A stretch of 64,000 nucleotides of DNA from Tridacna crocea. Taxonomy: Eukaryota; Mollusca; Bivalvia; Cardiida; Cardiidae. A program made the position numbers and the translations under genes. The stretch covers positions 39,022,501-39,086,500 of the forward strand of contig OX031057.1 in assembly GCA_943736015.1 (NCBI GenBank), read 5' to 3'. The notes under the pieces are model-generated. The model was not told the DNA's origin. It ran no database searches and was given only the letters and a program-made list of their open reading frames with translations. This document shows positions 1 to 9,890 of this stretch, piece by piece (the first letter of the stretch is position 1; every line of letters begins with the position of its first letter).

Positions 1-59
1 CACAAGATTGTAGAAGAAGGTGCTCCGAAACTGTATCGAATTAAAGTTGACGTAAATTT

Positions 60-300
60 CAGTTGGGGGCATGATACCAAAATAAAATCGTGATAAGAGT
101 TAGAATTATCGCGATATTGTTATAGTGATTTCTTTTTTATTTTATTATGATAATTCTCTTAAATTAATTTCGGTTGTGGGCACGACACCAAAATAAAATC
201 GTGATAAGAAATAGAATTATCACGATATTGTTTTTTATCGTGATTTTTTTTAATTTTGTTACGATAATTCTCTTAAATTATTTCGATAGCTCTCTCGTAT
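60..300. repeat. AT-rich imperfect inverted-repeat block upstream of gene copy 1
   Basis: Two tandem blocks each carry the words AAAATCGTGATAAG and TTATCRCGATATTGTT, which pair with each other, followed by a T-rich stretch and CGATAATTCTCTTAAATTA. The equivalents are at about 10387-10627, 19186-19400 and 29915-30140, the last with a longer poly-T run. It looks like a small foldback element that was present before the array duplicated. No coding signal is seen. Confidence 0.6.
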
Positions 301-538
301 CTCTCCGCAGAAATATGCCACCATTCCAAACGACAAAATTCGGGATTTATCCAAATTAAAAGCAATAATGTATGTTTCACATTAGAAACACGCCTTATTA
401 ATATTTCATGCCTTATTAATATTTCATAAGTAAACAATCTGACAAAAATTAATGGAAAAGATAAATAAATTCGATTTTAAAAAAAGAAGATACAATTGCA
501 ACTTAGGAAACCCTTTTCTGCTGAACTGTTATCATAAA

Positions 539-605
539 TGACGTAATAAAACGTTGTTACGTCATAGAACGTCGTTACTACACCGTAACTTGACGACGTA
601 TTTTA
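539..605 (+). promoter_or_regulatory. Putative core promoter with paired CRE-type sites, copy 1
   Basis: TGACGTAA (539-546) and TTACGTCA (557-564) are inverted versions of the same CRE/ATF-type octamer, 10 bp apart, ending 95 bp before the start codon. A further ACGTC-like word follows (569-573, in AACGTCGTT), then an A/T-rich TATTTTAAA at 598-606 that could act as a weak TATA box. CREB/ATF bZIP proteins are known to bind TGACGTMA sites; binding here is inference. The pair is kept in all four gene copies, while flanking sequence and the spacer change. Confidence 0.5.
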
Positions 606-658
606 AACAAACGCACCGAAAGGGTTTTTTTTACTTTCATATTCATGCTTCCGTAAGA

Positions 659-2028
659 ATGGGTAATTGTCTGCCTAAGCTGAGGAAGAAAAACAAAGTT
701 TGTCCTGATACGAGAGTATCAACACCACGTCGTCGGAAAGAAACAAATATTTCTGATACTTTAAGTAGATCGTCTGCTTCACTTCGCGTGTCCAGAAGCA
801 GATCTGCAAGTTGTGAAGAAGAAATAGAGATGGTAAAAGAACTTACAATGTCAAATGTTGATAGTACATCTCTAGAATCTGTGGTCTTGGGCAAGGAGAT
901 AAGCATCCTTGACGAAATGAAGGAAACTGGTGAGAATTTATATAGATCTAGTCTATTGTTTTTTTGTTCAAATATTCTTTTAATGAAACATACATATCTA
1001 GATGTAATTCCTCACACATATGTATCATTGTTATAAGTTGTTTGGTTTTTTCTACGAAATTTGAGACCAAGTTTTAAGTTTTGATGAATAAAATGCATTA
1101 ATTTCTTTTAACTTTGATTAAACTGATTCCATTTCAGCTCATCCAGCCGCCTTAAAGAAGCCTGTATTTTTCCAAGTCGACTTTGTCCAAGGTATGCCGC
1201 ATAGAATGCCTTCTAGACTGGCAGAGAGAATGGAACAAAAAGTGGACTTGAAGAAATCTGAAAAAGTAAATATTTTCTATTTTACATTCCCATGGGTCTA
1301 CTACATCTAGATACATTTAAAACTTGCTATATTTCTATAGAAAAAGAAAGAAAAACTGAATAAATGCTTGCTTTATTTTGTAAAACAAATCTTTTTTTAA
1401 CTTACGTTAAAACCATGTTTTATGAAATAGATTAACTCATTACCAAACGACAAAATATTTTGGCCTGTCCAAATCAAAGTATTTGCAGACGACAAAATAA
1501 AAGTGACTGAAAATTTGAAATTGGTTTTGTGGAAAGGGTGGAAAACATTGTGTGAAAAGCATTTTCTCCTTTTCCCACAAAGTTTTCTAAAGGCCTCTTT
1601 TTCGGGGTCGTCAAAAGTAGGGATTGTGTGGTAATGGGTTGATGAACATGTATAAATTGAGGTCAAGTTTATGAATGCCAGTTAAAACTGTGCAACAAAG
1701 GATCGTTGACTGCCTTGGATTCAAATTAAGACAGATGTATAACGATGGGTTCTTGAATACAGTCCTCTAAGATTTTTATGCTTCTCTTTTACAGCTTGCA
1801 TTGACAGAGGAAGACGAGATATTAATGAATGAAATAATGGAAGAAGTGGAGGCTAAAGAGAAATTAGAAGAGTTGGCTGAGCAGCAACTGGCGGCTCAAA
1901 CCTTGAGAGAACAACATCTACAGAGAATCCGAGAGAAGGCCAGGGGAATGAGATCTCGACCACAAACAAGGGTCGGACAATATGGGGTAGGGGATAGTGG
2001 GGTGGCTGGGAGGGAAGAAAGGGGTTAA
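659..2028 (+). CDS. N-acylated, stathmin-domain-like protein, copy 1
   Basis: Three coding exons: 659-929, 1138-1265 and 1795-2028, with GT-AG introns of 208 and 529 bp (donors GTGAGA and GTAAAT; acceptors TTTCAG and TTACAG). Phases agree (1, then 0), giving about 210 aa. Residues 1-13 read MGNCLPKLRKKNK: Gly2 fits N-myristoylation, Cys4 palmitoylation, and the basic patch membrane binding. Residues 40-60 are Ser/Arg-rich. Exon 2 encodes KKPVFFQVDFVQGMPHRMPS then RLAERMEQ. Exon 3 begins LALTEEDEILMNEIMEE and continues as a charged helix ending REKARGMRSR. A beta-like segment, a Pro-Arg-rich link and a long charged helix resemble stathmin-type proteins, especially the acylated STMND1 class; that family call is tentative. 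The start is the only Met in good context. This copy has a unique Gln (AAQTL) where copies 2-4 have Glu. The C-terminal Gly-rich tail may be intron read-through. Confidence 0.8.
1432..1642. mobile_element. TTAA MITE in intron 2, copy 1
   Basis: Begins TTAACTCATTACCAAACGAC and ends GGTAATGGGTTGA (TTGA in place of TTAA). The left arm of the central palindrome is partly lost (GTGTGAAAAGCATTTTCTCC). The same insertion sits in intron 2 of every array copy, so it predates the duplications. Confidence 0.8.
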
Positions 2029-2106
2029 AGGGGTGGGGCGGGGTGGGGTAGGGGCGGGGGTAAGGACGAGGGGGAAGGGGGGTCGATGGGGGTGGGGTAG
2101 GGGTTA
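1984..2106 (+). other. G-rich tract over the stop codon, copy 1
   Basis: More than twelve runs of three or more G occur here, e.g. GGGGTGGGGCGGGGTGGGG at about 2029-2047. It spans the predicted stop at 2026-2028. Any four adjacent runs meet the usual G-quadruplex pattern on the coding strand, so DNA or RNA could fold. It differs by indels between copies (equivalents near 12311, 22426 and 31837), unlike the sequence on either side, which hints at intron or UTR status. Confidence 0.7.
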
Positions 2107-2160
2107 GGAGCTTTATGTGGGAATAGGTGGGATGAATTCGAGAAGAGGATGGTGGGGTCG

Positions 2161-2300
2161 GGATAAAAACAGTACAAGTCAGGAGTGGGGCTGGCCGGAT
2201 GAATCCAAAACGGAATGGTCAGGTTGGACAGGGATCAGATGGGATATATTGGAGCAAACAATACCCAGCTAGTCGTATTGTATTTGGACGAGGTGGATGA
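2161..2300 (+). other. Possible fourth coding exon or 3' UTR, copy 1
   Basis: After the G-rich tract an open frame reads SGAGRMNPKRNGQVGQG, then SDGIYWSKQYPASRIVFGRGG split by no stop, and ends in TGA at 2298-2300. Possible acceptors are the AG after ATAAAAAC and the AG of AAGTCAG. The frame stays open in the equivalents of all four copies with few changes, while the G-rich tract before it varies by indels. I could not find a convincing in-phase donor in exon 3, so this may equally be 3' UTR. Confidence 0.35.
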
Positions 2301-2493
2301 AACAATGGCAAACGAAATCGTACGGCAAGATGAACATTTTCATCGACAGTTTTAGAGTTATTGTACTTTAAATTCGAAAATATTCCTCAATTTTTAGGAG
2401 AGTTGTTGTAAACTGGAAAAGTTTATTGTAAGTGAGTATCGAAGATGATGCTTATCCATCCAATACTGTACACTATAACTGTGTAATATATTC

Positions 2494-2499
2494 AGTAAA
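2494..2499 (+). promoter_or_regulatory. Variant poly(A) signal, copy 1
   Basis: AGTAAA sits about 200 bp after the last in-frame stop at the place where copies 2, 3 and 4 have the canonical AATAAA. AGTAAA is a known weaker hexamer variant, so copy 1 may be cleaved less efficiently. Confidence 0.5.
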
Positions 2500-2652
2500 A
2501 AGAAGGATACAGAAGGCATGTTGTTTGTTTGTCAGTCTGTTTGGAGATTTACGCCGCTGTTAGCCGATTTTTCAGTTATATCATGTTGGCAAGTGCACTT
2601 GTACAGTACTTAATACGTGTTATTTTAACTCTTCAACACACAGTCTCGAGTC

Positions 2653-2864
2653 TTAACCCTCATCCTGCTAAATACCTTAGTTGCAATTTTCAATTCGATA
2701 TTAATAACATGAATATTATTGTTTCAAAGTAATGTTTGGGGGAATAATATCTCGTTATCGCACAGAGTAAATACAAGATCAGACTGCACGTTCTGTGCAG
2801 TCTGATCTTGATCTAAACTGTCCGCAAAAGGTAAGCAAGTCGCCCTTAGCAGCCAAAGGGTTAA
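2653..2864. mobile_element. TTAA MITE, GATCAGACTGCACG-hairpin family, unit 1
   Basis: Starts TTAACCCTCATCCTGCTAAA and ends GCAGCCAAAGGGTTAA, so both ends carry TTAA followed by CCC on the inward strand. The centre is a hairpin built on GATCAGACTGCACG/CGTGCAGTCTGATC. Equivalents are at 12979-13191, 23097-23463 and 32500-32866. Confidence 0.8.
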
Positions 2865-2919
2865 TAGATTTCAGGGAGAAAGCTTTCAAAGACATTGTTG
2901 AAAGAGGAGAAATCTACAA

Positions 2920-3140
2920 TCAAACCTTTCCCAAACAATCCCTGGTTTTGACGACCCTAAGATAGAAATATTTTGAAAACATTATTGGAAAAGGAGAAAT
3001 GCTGGTAACCAGCATTTTCTCCTTTTCCCACGATGTTTTCTACCCTACTGGAAACAAATTTCAATTTTTGAGTCACGATTATTTTGTCATCTGCAAGTGC
3101 TTTCAATCTGGACATGTCTAAAATTTTGTCGTTTGCTTAA
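2920..3140. mobile_element. TTAA MITE, CCCTTTCCC subfamily, unit 1
   Basis: Begins TCAAACCTTTCCCAAACAAT, has the GCTGGTAACCAGC-centred palindrome and ends GTCGTTTGCTTAA. One TTAA has decayed to TCAA. Confidence 0.75.
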
Positions 3141-5023
3141 AAGTTATACAAATATTTCGACCCATGTGAGCCTGTGCGGACCGAGCAGGCTGGCAAAGGT
3201 CGATAGGTTTTGCAAATGCATTAAACCCCAGTTTCACAGAGTATGACTTAATACGAGAACACAAGAAATAAAAAGGTTTTTTTTTTCGTCTTGAGTGTAA
3301 TTTATAAAGGATTTCTACAAACATATTTGAAAAACCAGAATGGAAAACAATAATAAAGTTATGAAAATATGATGATACGAAAAAAACGCAAAGCAACTCT
3401 ATTAAATAGATTTATAACTACAAAATAAATACTGAAAACCAAAAGAAAAATCGTCAATTTACTTCGAAAACCTCGTAACTACCGCTTGTTACAAGCTGTT
3501 GTAACGAAATCTTGAAGTAAACTGACGAAATGTTGTTTGTTGTTTCCCTTTATAGGGTGATCTAGATCTATTTAGATTCTTTTTTACATATTGTTTGTCT
3601 TGCGTCAAACTCTTCGTAAAACATTAGAAACTTCTAAGAGAAATTCATTTCCTAGTACCTTGCCGCATTATCTGTTTGTTTACATCGATGATCGCCGACG
3701 ATTAGCAAACCTTTTCGTCGTAAGTCTCCGCAGTGCCCTCAAAATAGTGACGTAACCACCACGTGATCAAAGGCATCGAAACCAAACGTTCATTCGCTGG
3801 CCAATACCTGATCGTTTTGTCCACGTTCTAGACTTGAAAACCATAAGGTTATCGACATTGTAAACAGTAAGACGAGATAGACTGATCATCGCTTATTCTT
3901 TTAGCATCAATACAGGAAGAGTTTTATATATCTAAATAAGAAAACATGTCTAGAATGAACCATCTTACTCTCTGATGAAACACTATTGGAAACGTAAACA
4001 ATAATCTTGGTTATTACCTTATAGGACTAATGGGATGCAATGTTATCACTTGACGTTGGTGAGGATCAAGATCGAATACACACGAACGATAAAGGTTGTC
4101 TCGGTCAGTGGCGTCCCTGAAATGGTCGGGATTCTCCATGCATTTTTGCACATGTATATCATGGCAACCACTGCAGTAACTGGCATGATGATGGATTATC
4201 CGATACATTTTCGGTATATAAACGTGATAGTTACCTATATTTGGACTTTACTGTGGCTTTAATAAAGTTCTTTCACGCTTAACGACCACCACCAGCATCC
4301 GCCCAAAAAATTAATATGCGGTAAATGTAATATATCACTTGGATTTCTTCAGTCTCCACGTTTGTTTTTTTTTTATCTCTTCAATTTACCTTTTCAATTT
4401 CCACCATAAGATCCTAGAAATACTTTCTGCTAAATTCTATGGATGTCATAATTTCAAATGTCAAATGACCACAAGTCTAAAGCAATTCTTCAATTACATA
4501 TTAGACAAAAAATAATATCATGATGTGTTTTTTCTCTGTCCCTTTTTGAACTCGACCAAATTGAAAGCATCTTCATGCGACATATTTAATGTAGCTCAAA
4601 ACAGGATTTCTGTCTGTAATAGGGTAGAACATATTATGGGAAAATGCTGGTTACCAGCAATTCTTTTTCCACAATTTTTTTTCAAACGGCTTTCTTTCTA
4701 AGGGTAGTTAAAATTCGAGGACTGTGTTGCAATGGGTTGAGACATTCATTTTGTAGTCTGCAAATGTCTTCTATTTGGAAAGGTCTATATTCTTGTCGTT
4801 TAGTTGTGAGTAGAGATGTACTATTAATTAGTCGGCCAACATAGGTTACGTTAGAAAAAAAGGAAAAACGTCTCATTTCTAAATTTCTACAAGACATGAA
4901 AAAAAAAACAGTGTGACGAATCCGCGTGACTTTTTGAAGCAATCCATGGTTCGTGTCAGGTAATACTTTTACTAATATTTAGTTCACTACTGAAAGGACT
5001 CATACGAGGTAAAGCGTAAAGCT
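3141..5023. other. Intergenic stretch of unit 1, no supported gene
   Basis: Holds a poly-T tract (3277-3287) and a TACAAGCTGT/ACAGCTTGTA-type short hairpin near 3480-3505. A short minus-strand open frame (about 4010-4230) has a Cys-containing reading with a possible GTAATA donor at its end; unit 4 keeps only its first half before a stop, and units 2 and 3 have deleted it. A degraded TTAA MITE lies around 4620-4810. Nothing here is a convincing gene. Confidence 0.5.
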
Positions 5024-5106
5024 TAACCTTTCCCAAACAAGCCCTTGTTTTTACGTGTCTGCAGTACCAGTCTTTTGAAAACACTGTTGGAAAAGGAGAA
5101 AATGCG
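5024..5106. mobile_element. Half TTAA MITE cut by satellite-like DNA
   Basis: Starts TTAACCTTTCCCAAACAAGC and runs as far as the left palindrome arm (GGAAAAGGAGAAAATGCG), then stops at the tandem repeat. The intact relative is at 36030-36256. Confidence 0.7.
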
Positions 5107-5700
5107 TGATTTACCCACCAAAAATCAGCTCATAACTCCCAGCGTTTAGGAAAAAAGTTTGGAAAACTGTTTTTAAGTCCAAGGCCCATAATTTCGTTAA
5201 AAATCAGTAGACCGGAACTCAAACTTAATCTGTCAGTCATGGTGGTTGACTTATCCTCCAAAAATCAGCTCAATATCTCCCAGTGTTTAGAAAAAAGTCC
5301 GGAATACTGTTTTTCCGTGAAAATTACTAAGTCCAAGGCCCGTAATTTCGTTAAAAAATCAATAAACGGGAACGAAACTCGAACTTGATCTGTAAGTCAT
5401 GCTGTTTGACCTATCCTCCAAAAATCAGCTCAATATCTCCCAGCAGTTAGAAAAAAGTCCGGAAAACTATTTTTTCCATGAAAATTACTAAGTCCAAGGC
5501 CCGTAATTTCGTTAAAAATCAGTCGACCGGAACGAAACTCGAACTTGATCTGTAAGTCATGGTGGTTGACCTACTCACCAAAAATCAGCTCTATATCTGC
5601 CAGCGTTTAGAAAAAAAAAAGTCCGGAAAACTGATCTACCGGACTGACGGACAGACGGACGGGGTGCAAACCTAAAGTCCCCTTCGGCTTCGCCGGTGGG
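5107..5700. repeat. Tandem repeat of about 150 bp, 3-4 copies, with hairpin end
   Basis: The words AAAAATCAGCTCAATATCTC (near 5258, 5418 and 5579) and AAGGCCCGTAATTTCGTTAA (near 5183, 5334 and 5496) recur every 140-161 bp. The block ends with GACGGACAGACGGACGGG and a hairpin, AGTCCCC ... GGGGGGACT. Shortened remnants are at about 14520-14815 and 24640-24770. Confidence 0.75.
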
Positions 5701-6480
5701 GGGACTTAAAACCTACCATTGTTAGAGAGGTTATGCAGCCATGGCAAATTACTAAATTAAATCTTTTCTGAAATTCGTCATTTATAAAAATAAACCACGT
5801 CAATTTCCCGTTTCGGGTTTTTTTTTTTTCGCTTTATTTACAAAACCATGACGAAACAGACTGTGTATCAGAACAATTACGTTAGACGCTAGACAATTGC
5901 GCTGATGACCCCTCCAATAAGCTTGACAGTTTTCGAAGACAATGACGAGTATACGTGAATGTTGTTATAGCTTCGGCATCCACGCCGTCGTCATGCGAAA
6001 ACATCAACATTTTGTAATATCTCTGATATTACTGAAGATATTTCATTCAAACTTTGACTAGCTGTTAACTGTTTAAATGGATCTCATACGACAGAAGCAG
6101 GTAACTATCAAAACATTTTTGACACAGATAGGGCCCATTTTCGACTTAAAGTCTTCACTAAAAATCAAAAACCTGCAGCTAAGCATTGACACCTACATAT
6201 TGTGCCCTTGTTTCTTATAGGACTATTTGTATACATTTAGTTTCTTACAGTTGGGAACGATGGTTCATTCGTTAGGGATCCTTTGGGAAAGTTTTTTTTT
6301 AATAAATTCCAAACAGAGTCTTAGTATGTGCGCAGGGCAATTTGAGGTATGCTTGTAATTGTTTTTCATCGTTTTGAATCGTCCCACAGTTGAGCATCCA
6401 GAAGCCTTATTTGTATTTCTAGTGGTGATAACTGAAGTTCAATGTTTTCATCAGTAGATGAGCCACTTGTGTAATTACAA
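5701..6480. other. Unit-internal spacer, no gene seen
   Basis: Unique-looking AT-rich DNA shared by units 1-3 (equivalents near 14806-15575 and 24765-25514). No frame above background, no hairpin, no RNA gene recognised. Confidence 0.5.
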
Positions 6481-6759
6481 GCCGGTGTAACGCAGAGAAG
6501 TGATCCTCCCCTACAAAATGGCCCGGGTCATAATTCTTTGTAGAGAAATTACCCCAGAAATCATTACACTACGTAGAGGAATGACCCGGGACATTCCTGT
6601 ACGTAGAGAAATGACCCTCTGGGGGTCATTTCTCTACGTAGAATAATGATCGGGGTTATTCCTCTACGTAGAGAATGACCCAGGGGTCATTCCTCTATGT
6701 AGAGAAATGACCCATGGACCATTTTGTAGGGGAGAGTCATCTCTCTGCATTACACCGGC
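6481..6759. mobile_element. Foldback element built of CTACGTAGAG modules, unit 1
   Basis: The ends GCCGGTGTAACGCAGAGA and TCTCTGCATTACACCGGC are inverted repeats of each other, followed inward by CCCCTACAAAATGG and its complement. The centre is a ladder of short palindromes (TCTACGTAGA with GGGTCATT). Length is 279 bp here, 183 bp at 15576-15758 and 153 bp at 25515-25667, so modules were gained or lost between units. Confidence 0.8.
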
Positions 6760-6856
6760 ACATCTCAAGTGATAGAAAGTAGGACTTACAAACATCAAGT
6801 CTTGGGTCACTTGAGGGTGTGGGTTTGTGCCCCAAAGCTGGTCATGAAAAACGTCT

Positions 6857-7054
6857 GGGCCTGTATTCGTCAACCAGTCTTAAGAACATTCTTAGTCTTA
6901 TTCTTCAAAATTTTGTCAGTGTGAAAGCAAAAGAACTTCTAATTGCCTAAACTATTTGGTGTAGCCAATCAGAAATTCTGTTACTTTCACAGTCTGAAAA
7001 TCTTGAAGAATAAGACAAAGAACGTTCTTAAGAATGGTTGGTGAATACAGACCC
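6857..7054. mobile_element. CTG-flanked foldback MITE, present only in unit 1
   Basis: Inverted ends GGCCTGTATTC and GAATACAGACC with a long imperfect palindrome between them. The flank is CTG on both sides, and the empty site in units 2 and 3 reads TTCTGATAG with one CTG, giving a 3-bp target duplication. The related elements at 48958-49141 and 56766-57315 are also CTG-flanked. Confidence 0.85.
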
Positions 7055-7119
7055 TGATAGTCTTTCAGGTGAGATATTTTAACCGAGTTGCCATGTGACG
7101 TTGCTATGCACTGAGCACG

Positions 7120-7349
7120 TTAACTCTTTATCATACAATCCTGTGTTTTGACGCCCTTGAAGAAAAAGCCTTTTGAAAACATTGTGGGAAAAGGAGAAAA
7201 TGCTGGTAACCAGCATTTTCTCCTTTTCCCGTAATGTTTTCTACCCTTCCCAAAACAAATTTCATTTTTTTTAGCAAGGTTTATTCTGTCGTCTGCAAAT
7301 GCTTTGAATTTGGACCAGTCTGAAATTTTGTCGTTTGGTAAAGAGTTAA
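7120..7349. mobile_element. Complete TTAA MITE, unit 1
   Basis: 230 bp with TTAA at both ends (TTAACTCTTTATCATACAAT and GTCGTTTGGTAAAGAGTTAA). The centre is a near-perfect palindrome of about 48 bp around GCTGGTAACCAGC. Equivalents: 15920-16156 (left TTAA mutated to ATAA) and 25819-26050. Confidence 0.9.
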
Positions 7350-7921
7350 AGAACTAGGCGTAACTTAGAATGGGGTTCGTCCTGTATCTTGCTCTATCTC
7401 TTGTATAACTAACAGCCCTGCAGTGGGGGGAGGGGGCGTCGACCATATTTGCAGTCGATGGCGACGATACATAAATGGAAACTTAATCAAACCACTTGTG
7501 TAAACAAATATTTTTTGTATTTTCCACAGGCAAAAAAAAAAAAATCTCATTTTAAATAAGACAAACAAGTAAACTTTTTTCAGCCTTACAACTACCTACA
7601 AGCTGTCGCTATCAAGCTATGATTATGAAAATATAAAGGTCTTCTAATTTTTTTTATATATTTCCAATAGTTATGACTTTCTCTACCTCAGAAGGAAACC
7701 TCCATTTTCTCCTCTTCTCACATTTTTTTTCTAACGTTTACTGAAGACAGATTTCATGTTTTGAGAAACGTTTTTCATGAGTAAATGCTTTAAGTTTAGC
7801 TGTTAATAACTTCATGAAAAGCTTTCCGGCGAACAACACACATGTAACGCAAACGGCAGCCTATATTCCAGAAATCGAGAAATTAATACGCATTCAATTT
7901 TCATTTGCTTTTCAATCATTA

Positions 7922-8179
7922 CCACCCCACTAGGATGGCTCAGTTTAGTGATTGTGTCGGACTCATGACCTTGTTGTTGTGATTCCGATACCCGTTATTT
8001 TCGCCTCTCCCCTCTGCTGAGGCCTGTGAGAAAAGTAGCCGGTGACTTTGGAAAGAAAGTTGTAATAGTACTGGTGTGAGAAAGCCAAGAAAACCAGGAA
8101 ACACGTGTGCTTCACCGACCGCTATGTTATGACCTTAGCTGTAAAATGTCGTTAAACCCCAATAAAACCAACCAACCAA
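7922..8179 (+). mobile_element. tRNA-derived SINE, unit 1
   Basis: The 5' part reads GGATGGCTCAGTTTAGTG (A-box-like), GACTCATGACC (anticodon-loop-like, CAT) and a degenerate B-box, TGATTCCGATACCC. An unrelated body follows, then the end AAAATGTCGTTAAACCCC and a CCAACCAA tail. The direct repeat TCAATCATTA flanks it at 7912-7921 and 8180-8189. A tRNA-like head, a short tail and a target duplication are the hallmarks of a SINE mobilised by a LINE. Confidence 0.85.
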
Positions 8180-8644
8180 TCAATCATTACCAGCTACGAC
8201 AATTTTTCAGACTGGTCCATGATTAAAGCTTCCCTCAGAAGGCAGAAAATAAAGCTAAGATGGTTAGATTTCTCTTTTGAAGAGAGGAAATATTGTTGGA
8301 AAAAGAAAAATAACTACCAATCAGAAATTATTCAGCAATATTTTCAAAAGACTTTATCCTCATGGCCATTAAAACACAACATTGTTTTGCTAATAGTCTT
8401 AGTTGAATAAATAAACATAGGGTTATATAAGGACAAAATCCAGAAATGGCATTTTCTTCAAAACGGCAGACAATGTCGGTCTCTAATCAAAAGCGTCCCT
8501 CTACTTCTGATGGAAATGAAAGAAATGATCTGTGCTCTGACAAAAGGGGGCTTAATGCATTTCCGTAATCCACCACATCGAGGCAACTATTACATACTTA
8601 TGGATCCATAACAGCAACCTTTTTTAAAAATTGATTAAATCATG

Positions 8645-8775
8645 AGGTAGACTGGTCCTTAGACATACAGAAAAATGACTGATAGCGAAAAGTATCGTCT
8701 CAGATCAGCCTGCACAGACTCACCTGAGTCGATACTTTTCGCAAATGCATAAAGCCCCCTTTTCACAAAGCACAG
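8645..8775. repeat. Hairpin element of the GATCAGCCTGC family, unit 1
   Basis: GAAAAGTATCGTCTCAGATC and its complement-like GAGTCGATACTTTTCGC flank CAGCCTGC, followed by ATAAAGCCCCCTTTTCACA. Related copies are at 17408-17535 and 27328-27475. Confidence 0.65.
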
Positions 8776-8965
8776 TTCTAATATGAAAGAAAAAAGAATT
8801 TTTTTCTACAGAAATGAATCGAAGACCGGTAATTATCTGTTGACAGTAATAATCAGAAAAATAACAGGTTTCATATTTCACATGTTGTCGTTAATTTTCT
8901 CTTTTGAGAGCCAAACAAGAACGTACAGATCTAGATCGAAACCCATTATACCGTATTGTGGTCTC

Positions 8966-9307
8966 GCACATCTTCGTGAGCCAAGGTTACGATCATTACG
9001 TGGATCTTACCTTGGCTGATTGAGCCCGATTTCGAGATTCCTGCGATGCGTCCTCTATTGGATGCTGGTTATTACCCCCACCCCCAACCCCTTTACATCG
9101 TATTTCTGAAAGCCAATGAAATATTGTTTTACAAACCGCTTACGGATACAATTATTCTACATGAAACGATAAGCAGACATACATGTGGGTTTCCATGTTT
9201 ACCTTCTATTCGAAAGGTAGTGACCTTATTCTATGTAAAACTCAAGCTCGATCCGCCAAGGGTAGAGTAGCGTAGTGAATCGTCAGCCTTGGCTTGCAAA
9301 GATGTAC
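8966..9307. mobile_element. CATCTTCGC-terminal MITE with internal deletion, unit 1
   Basis: Left end CATCTTCGTGAGCCAAGG, right end CCTTGGCTTGCAAAGATG. It matches 27681-28082 and 47393-47793 but lacks about 60-80 bp of the interior. The left target copy was deleted here; it survives in unit 3. Confidence 0.75.
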
Positions 9308-9532
9308 CACGCGAAGACAATGCCTTTTGCAGTGAGCATGGACCAAACAAAATCCGACTGCACAGAACGTGCAATGTGATCGTCTTTCCATGTCGTCCCC
9401 ATGTTTAGCCGCCGATAGCGTTCAGATCTGACCACGTAGAAGGAGCAGTCTGATCTTAGATCTTCACCGTCCGATATTTATCGGAGCTCTAGATAAGGAG
9501 GAGTAATGGTATTCTTAATCCATTATTTCTTT

Positions 9533-9775
9533 TCAACTCTTTATCTAACGACAAAATTTTAGGCTTGTCCAAATCGAAAGCATTTGTAGACGACAAAAAC
9601 AAAAGTGACTGAAAATTTGAGATGTTTTTTGTGACGGGTAGAAAACGTGGGAAAAGGAGAAAATGTTGGTTACCAGCATTTGCTCCTTTTCCCACATTTT
9701 TTTTTTTTTTTTTTTTTTTTTATAGGCCCCTTTCACAGGGTCGTCAAAAGTAGGGATTGTATGGTAATGGGTTAA
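9533..9775. mobile_element. TTAA MITE with expanded poly-T, unit 1
   Basis: TCAACTCTTTATCTAACGAC to GGTAATGGGTTAA. A run of about 24 T at 9699-9722 replaces part of the right arm. The unit 2 equivalent (18294-18564) has two such runs; unit 3 (28383-28594) has lost half of the palindrome. Confidence 0.85.
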
Positions 9776-9885
9776 ACTTCATGGTGTGCGTTTTCATTAG
9801 AATTGTCTCTATGAGAAGATTCTAATGAGTATCCATATAATTTAGGCTTTCGAGCAGAAAAATGAATATTTTTAACTTGAAAATC

Positions 9886-9890
<5 letters not shown>

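Noticed and set aside
7922..8179. A real tRNA gene (CAT anticodon-like loop)
   Set aside because: The head lacks a complete cloverleaf and acceptor stem and is joined to a SINE body with a tail and target duplication.
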